Shown here: piece after piece, positions 36,366 to 48,588 of the stretch
How positions within the stretch are numbered: the first letter of the stretch is position 1
Layout of the letters: each line of letters starts with the position of its first letter
Notes under the pieces: model-generated
What the model was told of the DNA's origin: nothing
The model's input: only the letters and a program-made list of their open reading frames with translations
Databases searched by the model: none
Source of the DNA: Luteimonas wenzhouensis
GTDB lineage: Bacteria; Pseudomonadota; Gammaproteobacteria; Xanthomonadales; Xanthomonadaceae
Direction of reading: 5' to 3'
DNA length: 64,000 bases
NCBI RefSeq assembly: GCF_007859305.1
Contig: NZ_VOHE01000002.1
Location: forward strand, 496,001 to 560,000
Position numbers and translations under genes: made by a program

Positions 36366-36720
36366 CACATCGTGTGGGTGGGCTTTTCGGCGGTGAGACT
36401 GCCGGCGAGCAGGGTCTCGATCCGGTTCTTGACCGCCTCGCCCTCGGGCGTGTCGGAAAACTGCACGCCCACGCCGGCGGTGCGCGCGCCCTGGGCGCCG
36501 GTCGGCGTGACCCAGACGACCTTGCCGGCCACCGGCAGGCGGTCGTTGGATTCGGGCAGGGTCAGCAGCAGGAACACCTCGTCGCCGAGGAAGTAGCGGC
36601 GCGGGGTCGGCACGAAAATGCCGCCATACTTGAGGTACGGCATGTACGCGCTGTACAGCGTCGCCTTGTCCTTGAGGGCCAGCGACAGGATGCCCTGCCG
36701 TGCGCCGCCCGGGGTGCTGC

Positions 36721-36724
<4 letters not shown>
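36365..36724 (-). CDS. pilZ: Type IV pilus assembly protein PilZ
   Basis: A 119-residue PilZ-domain protein matching the founding Pseudomonas PilZ: GILSLALKDKATLYSAYMPYLKYGG, GDEVFLLLTLPE, PVAGKVVWVTPTGAQG, GVGVQF and the terminal PTHTM. It lacks the RxxxR and D/NxSxxG motifs of c-di-GMP receptors, in line with known PilZ, which works by binding the pilus ATPase PilB and the EAL protein FimX. It overlaps holB by 4 bp (ATGA). Confidence 0.96.
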
Positions 36725-39487
<2,763 letters not shown>

Positions 39488-39525
39488 GCGGCTGCTCCGT
39501 CGGTGGGGCGGTCGGGATCATCGGG

Positions 39526-40899
39526 CTAGGATACCGTGGCCCCGCCGGGGTCGGCCGCGAGCGCCTGCAGCAGGCCGCGCGCCTTGGCACGGGTTTCCTC
39601 GAGTTCCCGTACAGGATCCGAATCGGCCACGATCCCGGCGCCGGTGCGGAAGCGGACTTCGGCGCCCTCCACCTCGGCGCTGCGGATCAGGATGTTGAGG
39701 TCGAGGTCGCCGTCGCGGTTGAGCCAGCCCATCGCGCCGGTGTAGCTGCCGCGGCCGGTGCCCTCGAGTTCGGCAATCACCTGCATGCAGCGCACCTTGG
39801 GACAGCCGGTGATCGTGCCGCCGGGGAACGTGGCCACGACCACGTCGCAAGGGCCGGCGTCGGCGCGCAGGCGGCCGCGCACGTTGCTGACGATGTGGTG
39901 CACGTGGGCGTAGCTCTCGATCGCCATCAGTTCGTCGACCTCGACGCTGCCGGGCACGCACACGCGACCCAGGTCGTTGCGCTCCAGGTCCACCAGCATC
40001 ACGTGTTCGGCGCGCTCCTTGGGGTGGCCGATGAGTTCGCGCACCCGGACCTCGTCGTCGTCGCCGGGCACGCGCGGCCGGGTGCCGGCGATCGGGCGCG
40101 TCTCCACCAGGTCGCCGCGGATCGAGACCAGGCGCTCGGGCGAGGCGCTGGCCACCGCCCAGCCGTCGCCGGCGTACAGGCCGGAAAACGGCGCCGGGCT
40201 CGCCTCGCGCATGCGCGCGTACAGCCGCGCCGGATCCAGCGCGGCAGCGAACTCCGCGCGCCAGGCGCGCGAGAGGTTGGCCTGGAACACGTCGCCCGCG
40301 GCGAGGTAGTCGAGCACCCGCGCGACGCCGGCGGCGAAGTCGCCGGCAGGATCCTCGTGCACCGCCGCGGGTGGCGCCCAGGCCGGCCAGGCGGGCAGCG
40401 ACCCGGCCGCGGCCAGGTCCCGTTCGACCCGGTCGAGCATCCCGCCATGCCCGTCCTCGGCGACCGCGACGCAGGTGCCGCTGGCGTGGTCGCGCAGGAC
40501 CGCCGCCGGGCAGCGTAGCGCCTGCGCCACGGGCAGGCCGCCTGGCGCATCGGGCAACACCAGCACCGGTTCCAGCTGGCGCGCGAGCTCGTAGCACAGG
40601 AGCAGCGCCCAGCCGCCGCGGAACGGCCAACGCGGCTCCTCGCGCGGCAGGCGCCCTGCGCGCCAGGCGGCGTCGAGCGCCTGCAGGAACGTACCGGGAA
40701 CGACGGCCCCGGAGGCGTCGCGGGTGACGCCGTCGCGGCCCAGGGTGAGCGAGCCGCCGTCGGCCAGCAGCAGCAGGTCCCAGCGCGCCTGCGCGGTGCC
40801 GTGCGCCACCGACTGCAGCAGCAGCCGGTAGCGGCCCGGATCGACGCGGTGAAGCGCCAGGAGGTCGGTGTCGGGCGGGAGCGGCCTGCTGATCAGCAC
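39526..40899 (-). CDS. pabB: Aminodeoxychorismate synthase component I PabB
   Basis: A 457-residue chorismate-using enzyme that makes 4-amino-4-deoxychorismate for folate. C-terminal chorismate-binding blocks: AGDVFQANLSRAW, SPERLVS, ETRPIAGTRPR (with the PIAGT Lys/Ala site), HVMLVDLERNDLGRVC, FPGGTITGCPK and GSYTGAMGW. No glutamine amidotransferase or lyase domain is fused, so PabA and PabC are encoded elsewhere. The start is GTG 40899; the ribosome binding site is weak. Confidence 0.94.
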   Translation of the reverse strand: MLISRPLPPDTDLLALHRVDPGRYRLLLQSVAHGTAQARWDLLLLADGGSLTLGRDGVTRDASGAVVPGTFLQALDAAWRAGRLPREEPRWPFRGGWALLLCYELARQLEPVLVLPDAPGGLPVAQALRCPAAVLRDHASGTCVAVAEDGHGGMLDRVERDLAAAGSLPAWPAWAPPAAVHEDPAGDFAAGVARVLDYLAAGDVFQANLSRAWRAEFAAALDPARLYARMREASPAPFSGLYAGDGWAVASASPERLVSIRGDLVETRPIAGTRPRVPGDDDEVRVRELIGHPKERAEHVMLVDLERNDLGRVCVPGSVEVDELMAIESYAHVHHIVSNVRGRLRADAGPCDVVVATFPGGTITGCPKVRCMQVIAELEGTGRGSYTGAMGWLNRDGDLDLNILIRSAEVEGAEVRFRTGAGIVADSDPVRELEETRAKARGLLQALAADPGGATVS

Positions 40900-41029
40900 G
40901 TCTGGACGCCTGGGGTCGGATCAGGTGGAACCGGACGCCATCGCATCCGGCCGGCCGGCGGACGCTCCACGGCAAGCGGACATCCCGCGGCGGCAACGCG
41001 GCACGCCACCACGGGCGCGCCGCTGCGGT

Positions 41030-42268
<1,239 letters not shown>

Positions 42269-42442
42269 GTTCGGCTTTCTCCTCTCGATTCCTGGTGGCG
42301 TCGCGCCCCGGCCGGGCGCCGCAAAACGCGCGAGGCCGCAACGCGGCCCCGGGGATTGTGTTGTACCGGCCGCCTCGGGCCGGGCACATTGGCCGGCGCG
42401 GCCACGCCCGGCGCGACGGCCAGGCGTGGCGCTCCGCGGGCA

Positions 42443-42682
42443 TCACGCCTTGACGTGGGCCTTGATGTAGTCGATCGCCTGCTGCACCGAGGTGATCTTC
42501 TCGGCTTCCTCGTCGGGGATCTCGCACTCGAATTCTTCTTCGAGCGCCATCACCAGTTCGACGGTGTCGAGCGAATCCGCGCCGAGGTCGTCGACGAAGG
42601 AAGCGTTGGCGCTGACTTCCTCTTCCTTGACGCCCAGTTGTTCGACGACGATCTTCTTGACGCGTTCTTCGATGCTGCTCAT
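42443..42682 (-). CDS. acpP: Acyl carrier protein
   Basis: A 79-residue acidic carrier with Ser37 in [18 protein letters not shown], the site of the 4'-phosphopantetheine arm. Length and charge are typical. A ribosome binding site GGAG lies upstream. The codons here are less GC-extreme than in neighbours, as expected for a very highly expressed gene. The 187-bp gap before it probably carries its own promoter, but none was confidently placed. Confidence 0.98.
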   Translation of the reverse strand: MSSIEERVKKIVVEQLGVKEEEVSANASFVDDLGADSLDTVELVMALEEEFECEIPDEEAEKITSVQQAIDYIKAHVKA

Positions 42683-42869
42683 TGGCTGTAGCTCCGCGGA
42701 GGATGTTACGGTGACAAGTTTAAGGTCTGAGCCGGGGCGAGGATAGCGCGTTGCCGCGGCGCAACCCCGGTGGCGGGCCGGCGCGGCTCAGGGTCGAGTC
42801 GCGCTTTCCCTTGGAAATCGGCAACTTACGGCGGCGACGCGGGTGCGTCCCCGCCCGGGAACGGCTGCG

Positions 42870-43613
42870 TCAGGGCATGTACATGCCGCCGTTGACGTGG
42901 ATGGTCTCTCCGGTGATGTAGCCGGCGCCCGGCCCGGCCAGGAAGGCGACCGCGTTGGCGACGTCCGACGGCTGCCCCAGACGCGACAGGGCGATCTGCC
43001 CGACCAGCCCCTGCTTCACGTCCTCGGGCAGGGCGGCGGTCATGTCGGTCTCGATGAAGCCGGGCGCGACCACGTTCACGGTCACGCCGCGCGAGCCGAT
43101 TTCCTTGGCCAGCGACTTGCTGAAGGCGATGATGCCGGCCTTGGCCGCGGCGTAGTTGGTCTGGCCGGCGTTGCCGGTCACGCCGATCACCGAGGCGATG
43201 TTGATGATCCGGCCCTTGCGCGCCTTCATCATCCCCCGCATCGCGGCCTTGCAGGCTCGGTAGACGCTGCTGAGGTTGGTGTCGATCACCGCCTGCCAGT
43301 CCTCGTCGCCCATGCGCATGAGCAGGCCGTCGCGGGTGATGCCGGCGTTGTTGACCAGGATCGACAGCGGCCCGACCTCCTTGCCGATCGCGTCGATCAG
43401 GGCCTCGACCTGGCCGGGGACGGAGACGTCCAGTACGCGGCCCTGTCCGCCGTGCGCGGCGAGCCGCTCGCCGATCGCCTGCGCGCCGGCCTCGCTGGTC
43501 GCGGTGCCGATCACGGTCGCGCCCCGGGCCGCCAGCGTGTCGGCGATCGCGGCGCCGATGCCGCGGCTTGCGCCGGTCACCAGTGCGATCTCTCCCTGGA
43601 GTTGCTGGGTCAT
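42870..43613 (-). CDS. fabG: 3-oxoacyl-ACP reductase FabG
   Basis: A 247-residue short-chain dehydrogenase. NADPH motif GASRGIG (14-20), NNAG (88-91), catalytic Ser141, Tyr154 and Lys158 (YAAAK). Reduces 3-oxoacyl-ACP with NADPH. Start ATG 43613 gives the standard length; the longer frame to 43667 has no family match. It sits between fabD (91 bp away) and acpP. Confidence 0.97.
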   Translation of the reverse strand: MTQQLQGEIALVTGASRGIGAAIADTLAARGATVIGTATSEAGAQAIGERLAAHGGQGRVLDVSVPGQVEALIDAIGKEVGPLSILVNNAGITRDGLLMRMGDEDWQAVIDTNLSSVYRACKAAMRGMMKARKGRIINIASVIGVTGNAGQTNYAAAKAGIIAFSKSLAKEIGSRGVTVNVVAPGFIETDMTAALPEDVKQGLVGQIALSRLGQPSDVANAVAFLAGPGAGYITGETIHVNGGMYMP

Positions 43614-43704
43614 TGCCTGTCCGCCTGTCGTGGAATGGGTGTGGTCGCGGCGCGCATTGTCGCCCAAACCGCGCCGGCGCCGGAAATCCCGGTGCCCGCG
43701 CGCA

Positions 43705-44649
43705 TCAGCCGGCCCAAGCGCCGAGCGCCGCCTCGAGGTCCCCGGGGGTGCCGAGTGCGCGCGCGTCCAGGCCCTTGTCGATGCGCCTGGCCAGCCCGGA
43801 GAGCACCTTGCCCGGACCGCATTCGCCGATCCGGGTCGCGCCCGCGGTGGCCAGCGCCTGCACGCAGCCGGTCCACTGCACCGGCAGGTAGAGCTGGCGC
43901 ACCAGGGCGTCGCGGATCGCCTGGACGCCCTCGTGCACCTGGGCGTCCACGTTCTGCACCACCGGGATCGCGGGTTCGTTCCATGCGACGTTGGCCATCG
44001 CTTCGTCGAGGCGGTTGGCGGCCTCGCGCATCAGCGGCGTGTGCGAAGGCACGCTCACCGCCAACTTCACCGCCTTGCGCACCCCACGCTCGCCCAGCAG
44101 CGCCAGCGCGCGCTCGACCGCCGCGGCATGGCCGCCGATCACGATCTGCCCGGGCGAATTGTGGTTGGCCGGCACGACGATGCCGTCCTGCGAGGCTTCG
44201 CGGCAGACCTCTTCCACCAGTGCGTCCTCGGCGCCGAGCACCGCCGCCATCGCCCCGGTGCCGGCGGGCGCGGCGTCCTGCATCAGCCGGCCGCGCAGGC
44301 GCACCAGGCGCGCGCCATCCTCCAGCGACATCGCGCCCGCCGCCACCAGCGCGGCGTACTCGCCCAGGCTGTGCCCGGCCAGCAGCGCGGGCTGCGCCCC
44401 GCCGGCGGCCTGCCATGCACGCCACACCGCGATCCCGGCCGCGAGCAGCGCCGGCTGGGTGAACTCGGTCTGGTTGAGCTGCTCCTCGGGACCCTGCTGG
44501 GCCAGCGCCCACAGGTCGACGCCCGCGCCCTGCGAGGCTTCCTCGAAGCTCTCGCGGACGACGGCGTGCGCCTCGGCGAGGCCGGCGAGCATCCCGATCG
44601 ACTGGGACCCCTGGCCGGGAAACACAAAGGCGAGTTGCGGATCGGTCAC
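43705..44649 (-). CDS. fabD: Malonyl-CoA:ACP transacylase FabD
   Basis: A 314-residue transacylase. FPGQGSQ (10-16), nucleophile Ser94 in GHSLGEY, catalytic His203 in SVPSHTPLM, and the oxyanion Gln in FPGQGSQ. Loads malonate onto ACP. The start codon is GTG with a weak ribosome binding site. The 87 bases upstream separate it from the kinase-like gene. Confidence 0.97.
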   Translation of the reverse strand: MTDPQLAFVFPGQGSQSIGMLAGLAEAHAVVRESFEEASQGAGVDLWALAQQGPEEQLNQTEFTQPALLAAGIAVWRAWQAAGGAQPALLAGHSLGEYAALVAAGAMSLEDGARLVRLRGRLMQDAAPAGTGAMAAVLGAEDALVEEVCREASQDGIVVPANHNSPGQIVIGGHAAAVERALALLGERGVRKAVKLAVSVPSHTPLMREAANRLDEAMANVAWNEPAIPVVQNVDAQVHEGVQAIRDALVRQLYLPVQWTGCVQALATAGATRIGECGPGKVLSGLARRIDKGLDARALGTPGDLEAALGAWAG

Positions 44650-44736
44650 GACGGCTCGGCGCGGGAAAAAACGGCCGCAGATGGTAACGGGCCGGCCTTG
44701 GGATTGTCTGTACCCGACCGTAGGGTCGAGGCGGAA

Positions 44737-45561
44737 TCAGTCGAGCATGCCCGCCAGCAGGACCAGCAGTTCGATGTCGCCGTCGTGCAGAAGGTCGAGC
44801 GCCAGGGCCGCGGCCAGCGCGAGTACGCTCCCGCCGCTGCTCCCGATCGCACGCCGGAGGCTGCCCAGCGCCTTGCCGATGCCGGCCGCGCGCCCGCCCA
44901 GCCAGGCGGTCGGCCGGCGCAGGAAGCCCAGCCGCTCGACCGTCCTGGCCAGCGCGCTGCGCGACGGTGGCCGTTCACGCCGCAGTCCCGCCGCCAGCAG
45001 CCCGGCGAGTTCCTGCTCGTCGAACGGCACGTGCCGCGACACGCCAGCGCTGAACACCAGCCAGTCGCGCGCCTGCGCATCGGCGAGCGGCATGACTTCG
45101 CCCGGGTCCTCCTCGAAATCGATGAAGCCGATCCGGCCATCGGCATCCACGGTGAGGTTGCGGGCCACCGGCGCGCCCAGGTAGGCGCCACGCGCATGCA
45201 CGGCGGCGATCGCCTCGACCGCGCGCGACACCAGCGTCCGGGCCTCGTCGGGCCCGCTGCGGCGCAGGCGGTCGGCGAGCGTCTGGCCCATGTCGCTCAG
45301 CAGCAGGCAGTCGTCGCCCTGCGCCAGGACGCGCGGGACGTTCACGTCGAGCGAAGCGAGTTCGGTCAGGCGGCGCTGTTCGACCCGGCGCCCGTCAGGC
45401 CCGACATGGCGCGGCGGGGCGCGCAGCGGGGTGACGCCCAGCCGCATCGCCGTCCAGTCCATCGCCCGCATGCGCAACGCGCGCCGCGCGCTGCCGTAGC
45501 GTTTGAACCAAGCGACGCCACCCTCGACGTCCAGGCGCCTGACCTGACCTTCCTTTCCCAT
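44737..45561 (-). CDS. Kinase-fold protein with replaced catalytic Asp, between fabH and fabD
   Basis: A 274-residue protein with a protein-kinase-like/lipopolysaccharide-kinase-like fold. Visible: candidate ATP-site Lys20 in VAWFKRY, Glu61 in VEQRRLTEL, hinge-like LLLSDMGQTL, and metal-binding Asp148 in GFIDFEEDPG. The catalytic loop HARGAYLGAPVARN (122-135) aligns with HxxGxxHxDLNxHN of KdkA-type kinases, but the catalytic Asp position is Ala130 and the preceding His is Leu128. Asn135 remains. A Leu/Ala-rich hydrophobic segment (about 234-255) could anchor it to the membrane. Start is well supported by ACAGGAGG. It may be a pseudokinase or use an unusual mechanism; the role among fatty acid genes is unknown. 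Confidence 0.7.
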   Translation of the reverse strand: MGKEGQVRRLDVEGGVAWFKRYGSARRALRMRAMDWTAMRLGVTPLRAPPRHVGPDGRRVEQRRLTELASLDVNVPRVLAQGDDCLLLSDMGQTLADRLRRSGPDEARTLVSRAVEAIAAVHARGAYLGAPVARNLTVDADGRIGFIDFEEDPGEVMPLADAQARDWLVFSAGVSRHVPFDEQELAGLLAAGLRRERPPSRSALARTVERLGFLRRPTAWLGGRAAGIGKALGSLRRAIGSSGGSVLALAAALALDLLHDGDIELLVLLAGMLD

Positions 45562-45622
45562 CCGGCGTCCTCCTGTTGCCTTGCCATCGCGGCGCCCGTC
45601 CTGGACGCCGCCACTGCATCGA

Positions 45623-46603
45623 TCAGTACCGCAGCAGCGCCGAACCCCAGGTGAAGCCGCCGCCGAAGGCCTCGAGCAGCAGCAGCTGGCCGCGCTGCAC
45701 CTTGCCCGAGCGCACCGCCTCGTCCAGCGCCAGCGGGACCGAGCCCGACGAGGTGTTGCCGTGGCGGTCGACGGTGACGATCACGCGCTCCATCGGCATG
45801 TCCAGGCGCTTGGCCGTGGCCTCGATGATGCGCAGGTTGGCCTGGTGCGGGATCAGCCAGTCGATGTCGTGGCGGTCCAGGCCGTTGGCCTCGAGCGTTT
45901 CCTCGACCACCGAGTCGAGCGCCTTGACCGCGTACTTGAACACGTCGCTGCCGGCCATCTGGATGCGCACGCCCGCGTTGTGCGCGCCGGTGTCGAAACC
46001 CACCGAGACGCCGACCGGGTTCCACAGCAGCTCCTTCTTGCTGCCGTCGGCGTGCAGGTGGGTGCTGAGGATGCCGGTCTCGGCGTCGGCCTCGAGCACG
46101 ACCGCGCCGGCGCCGTCGCCGAACAGCACGCAGGTGGTGCGGTCGTTCCAGTCGACCATGCGGGTCAGGGTCTCGGCGCCCACCACCAGCACCGTCTTCG
46201 CATCCCCGGTGCGGATGAACTTGTCGGCCACCGAGAGCGCGTACAGGAAGCCCGAGCAGGCGGCGTTGACGTCGAACGCGCCGCACCCGGCGATCCCGAG
46301 GCGCTGCTGCAGCAGGCAGGCCGACGAGGGGAAGACGAGGTCCGGCGTGGTGGTGCCGAAGACGATCAGGTCGATCTGCGAGGCCTCCACGCCGGCGGCC
46401 TCGAGCGCGCGCTGCGCGGCGTGCAGGCCGAGGTCGACCGTGGTCTCGCCCTCGGCGGCGATGTGGCGCTCGCGGATCCCGGTGCGGGTGGCGATCCATT
46501 CGTCGCTGGTGTCGACGATCTTCGCCAGGTCGTCGTTGGTCAGCACCTTGGACGGCAGGTAGCTGCCGGTGCCGGCGATGCGGGAATAGATGCGCTCGGT
46601 CAT
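45623..46603 (-). CDS. fabH: 3-oxoacyl-ACP synthase III FabH
   Basis: A 326-residue initiating condensing enzyme. Catalytic Cys116 in [12 protein letters not shown], His in [10 protein letters not shown] and Asn in [20 protein letters not shown] at the C-terminus. Starts fatty acid synthesis from acetyl- or branched acyl-CoA and malonyl-ACP. Start ATG 46603; a 20-codon longer frame upstream lacks homology. It directly follows rpmF, with plsX missing from its usual place between them. Confidence 0.97.
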   Translation of the reverse strand: MTERIYSRIAGTGSYLPSKVLTNDDLAKIVDTSDEWIATRTGIRERHIAAEGETTVDLGLHAAQRALEAAGVEASQIDLIVFGTTTPDLVFPSSACLLQQRLGIAGCGAFDVNAACSGFLYALSVADKFIRTGDAKTVLVVGAETLTRMVDWNDRTTCVLFGDGAGAVVLEADAETGILSTHLHADGSKKELLWNPVGVSVGFDTGAHNAGVRIQMAGSDVFKYAVKALDSVVEETLEANGLDRHDIDWLIPHQANLRIIEATAKRLDMPMERVIVTVDRHGNTSSGSVPLALDEAVRSGKVQRGQLLLLEAFGGGFTWGSALLRY

Positions 46604-46715
46604 CTCGTGGACGGCCCTCGGGTCGGTGCGGGCGCTGGGCGCCGTGGGGTGCCGGCGGCGCAACCGTCCGCCGGCATGCCTGTGGTCGCCGGGTCCGCGC
46701 GGACCCGGGACAGGA

Positions 46716-46910
46716 TCAGTCTTCCTCGACGATCCTGGCCTTGGGCTGGATCACCTGCCGGCCACGGTAGTAGCCGTCGGCGGTCACGTGGTGGCGCAGG
46801 TGGGTCTCGCCCGAGGTCGGGTCGGTGGCCAGCTGCTTGGCCGTCAGCGCGTCGTGCGAACGACGCATGCCACGACGGGACGGGGTGACGCGGGACTTCT
46901 GCACTGCCAT
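46716..46910 (-). CDS. rpmF: 50S ribosomal protein L32
   Basis: A 64-residue protein with the L32 pattern [20 protein letters not shown], then [26 protein letters not shown] precedes the ATG. No zinc-binding cysteines, so this is the C-minus form. It follows yceD, as in nearly all gammaproteobacteria. Confidence 0.98.
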   Translation of the reverse strand: MAVQKSRVTPSRRGMRRSHDALTAKQLATDPTSGETHLRHHVTADGYYRGRQVIQPKARIVEED

Positions 46911-46974
46911 GGGATTGCTCCGGGGACGATTCGGTTGTTGCGACTGCTCGGGGGCGCCATGACGGCGCGTGACG

Positions 46975-47493
46975 TTAACTCGGTTTGTCCGGCTTCTTCA
47001 GCGCCGCCAGCCCGGCGAAGGGATGGGCGGCGGCCTGCTCCTCGGGCGGCACGTGCCAGTCGCGCTCGACCGCTTCCGTGCCCGGTTTCACCGGGACCAC
47101 CGGAATGGCGAGGATCAGTTCGTCCTCGACCAGTTCCAGTGGCCGGATCTCGCCGCTGGCCGGGACCAGCAGCGCTTCGTAACCCGGCGGCAGCGCGGCC
47201 TCGTCCGCCTCGTCGCGGATCAGGCCCAGGCGCTGCACCGTCCTGACCGGGAACAGGAACCGCTGCAGGGTGCGCTGGCATTGCAGCGGCAACTCCGCGG
47301 CGAGCTTCAGTTCCAGGTACGGAACCCGCAGGGCGTCGTGGTCGAACGCGAGCGCGAACTCCACCTCGCCCTCCGCGTCGGACAGCGCGTCGCGCAGCCT
47401 GGACAGCGCGGACAGCGCGGCCCGCCCCTCGAACTCCCGCCGCCCGGCGACCATCCGCCACGCGTCCAGGATTTCGGGCAGTTCCGCGGACAT
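46975..47493 (-). CDS. yceD: YceD-family (DUF177) protein
   Basis: A 172-residue protein of the DUF177 family: central [35 protein letters not shown] with the conserved single Cys, and the acidic [15 protein letters not shown]. coli YceD is linked to 23S rRNA and L32 biogenesis; the family is always next to rpmF. Start ATG 47493; no clear ribosome binding site. It is divergent from the small membrane protein gene and yceF. Confidence 0.93.
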   Translation of the reverse strand: MSAELPEILDAWRMVAGRREFEGRAALSALSRLRDALSDAEGEVEFALAFDHDALRVPYLELKLAAELPLQCQRTLQRFLFPVRTVQRLGLIRDEADEAALPPGYEALLVPASGEIRPLELVEDELILAIPVVPVKPGTEAVERDWHVPPEEQAAAHPFAGLAALKKPDKPS

Positions 47494-47615
47494 AAGCCGA
47501 TGAATGTTAAGGAGGGGCCGACCTGGTGTCAAACCACGCCGCCGGCCGGCCGTGCGATTTGCCCGGACCCATGGGCTCCGGTCAGACTGGGGCTCCGTCC
47601 ACCGGGAGCCCCGAC

Positions 47616-47975
47616 GTGGCCATGGTCGCACTTTCCCTGCTGCTGGTCGCGGCCGCGGTCGCGCTGGCGACCTGGTACCGGCGCCGCGGAGAGCAGCGCA
47701 CCCGCGCGGTCGCCCGGCTGCTGGACTCGGCCGACGCGCTCGAGGACCGGCTGCGCACCGCGCGCTCGGAGATCGAGGCGATCGCGGGCGACGAGCAGAA
47801 CCCGGTGCGCGAGGCGATGCAGGAGATGCTGCGCCAGCGGCTGTGGCTGCAACAGCACGGCCAGGCCGCCTCGCTGGAGCAGCTCGACTCGGTGCGCGCC
47901 TCGATCGACGCCGCGCGCGAAAGCATCGACGACCAGCTGGTCCAGATCGAGCGCGCGCGCGCCTCGCTGCATTGA
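47616..47975 (+). CDS. Small membrane-anchored coiled-coil protein, unrecognised
   Basis: A 119-residue protein starting at GTG 47616 (GGGAG seven bases upstream): one N-terminal transmembrane helix (about 3-19, VALSLLLVAAAVALATW), a basic RRRGEQR stop-transfer patch, then about 85 residues of heptad-like charged helix (SADALEDRLRTARSEI, SLEQLDSVRASIDAARESID) likely to form a coiled coil in the cytoplasm. An in-frame ATG at 47526 would give 149 residues. I do not recognise a family. It is divergent from yceD and its stop is 14 bases before yceF, so it is likely co-transcribed with yceF. Confidence 0.65.
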   Translation: MAMVALSLLLVAAAVALATWYRRRGEQRTRAVARLLDSADALEDRLRTARSEIEAIAGDEQNPVREAMQEMLRQRLWLQQHGQAASLEQLDSVRASIDAARESIDDQLVQIERARASLH

Positions 47976-47989
47976 GCAGGGGCCCGACC

Positions 47990-48565
47990 ATGCCGCCGCT
48001 GGTACTGGCCTCCACGTCCCGCTACCGCGCCCAGCTGCTGGCGCGGCTGGGGCTGCCGTTCGAGAGCGTGCGCCCCGAGGTCGACGAGCGGCCCCTGCCC
48101 GGCGAGCCGCCGGCCACCCTGGCGCTGCGGCTGGCCGCGGCCAAGGCCGGGGCCGTGGCGGCCGCACGCCCGGACGCGCTGGTGCTCGGGTCCGACCAGG
48201 TCGCCAGCTGTGATGGCCGGATCCTGGGCAAGCCGGGCAACCGCGACGCCGCCATCGCCCAGCTGCAGCGGATGTCGGGGCGCGAGGCGGTATTCCTGAC
48301 CGCAGTCGCCCTGGCCCGCGCCGGCGAGCCGGTCGAGCAGGCCCTGGACACGACCACGGTGCGCGTGCGCCACCTGTCCGCCGACGAGATCGTGCGCTAC
48401 GTCGATGCCGAGTCGCCGCTGGACTGCGCCGGGAGCTTCAAGTCCGAGGGGCTGGGAATCACGCTGTTCGAATCGATCGAATCGCGCGACCCCACCGCGC
48501 TGGTGGGGTTGCCGCTGATCGCGACCGTCCGCCTGCTGCGCGCCCGCGGCGTCGCGCTGCCCTGA
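47990..48565 (+). CDS. yceF: Maf-family nucleotide pyrophosphatase, YceF type (m7GTP)
   Basis: A 191-residue house-cleaning pyrophosphatase. STSRYRAQLLARL (8-20) is the substrate loop, and SDQV (68-71) followed by DGRILGKPG is the YceF form; the dTTP/UTP-specific Maf form has DT-V at this place. YceF in E. coli hydrolyses 7-methyl-GTP. Conserved Lys and Glu residues are present (GSFKSEGLG). In E. coli yceF is also divergent from yceD-rpmF, so the context agrees. Confidence 0.92.
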   Translation: MPPLVLASTSRYRAQLLARLGLPFESVRPEVDERPLPGEPPATLALRLAAAKAGAVAAARPDALVLGSDQVASCDGRILGKPGNRDAAIAQLQRMSGREAVFLTAVALARAGEPVEQALDTTTVRVRHLSADEIVRYVDAESPLDCAGSFKSEGLGITLFESIESRDPTALVGLPLIATVRLLRARGVALP

Positions 48566-48571
48566 GAAGGC

Positions 48572-48588
48572 GCGGCCGTCGAGGCCGC
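48572..48588. terminator. Compact hairpin in a 23-bp convergent gap
   Basis: GCGGCC-GTCGA-GGCCGC, a perfect 6-bp stem, lies between the yceF stop and the stop of the convergent glycosyltransferase gene. It is the only space available for transcription termination from both sides. No T-tract. Confidence 0.4.
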
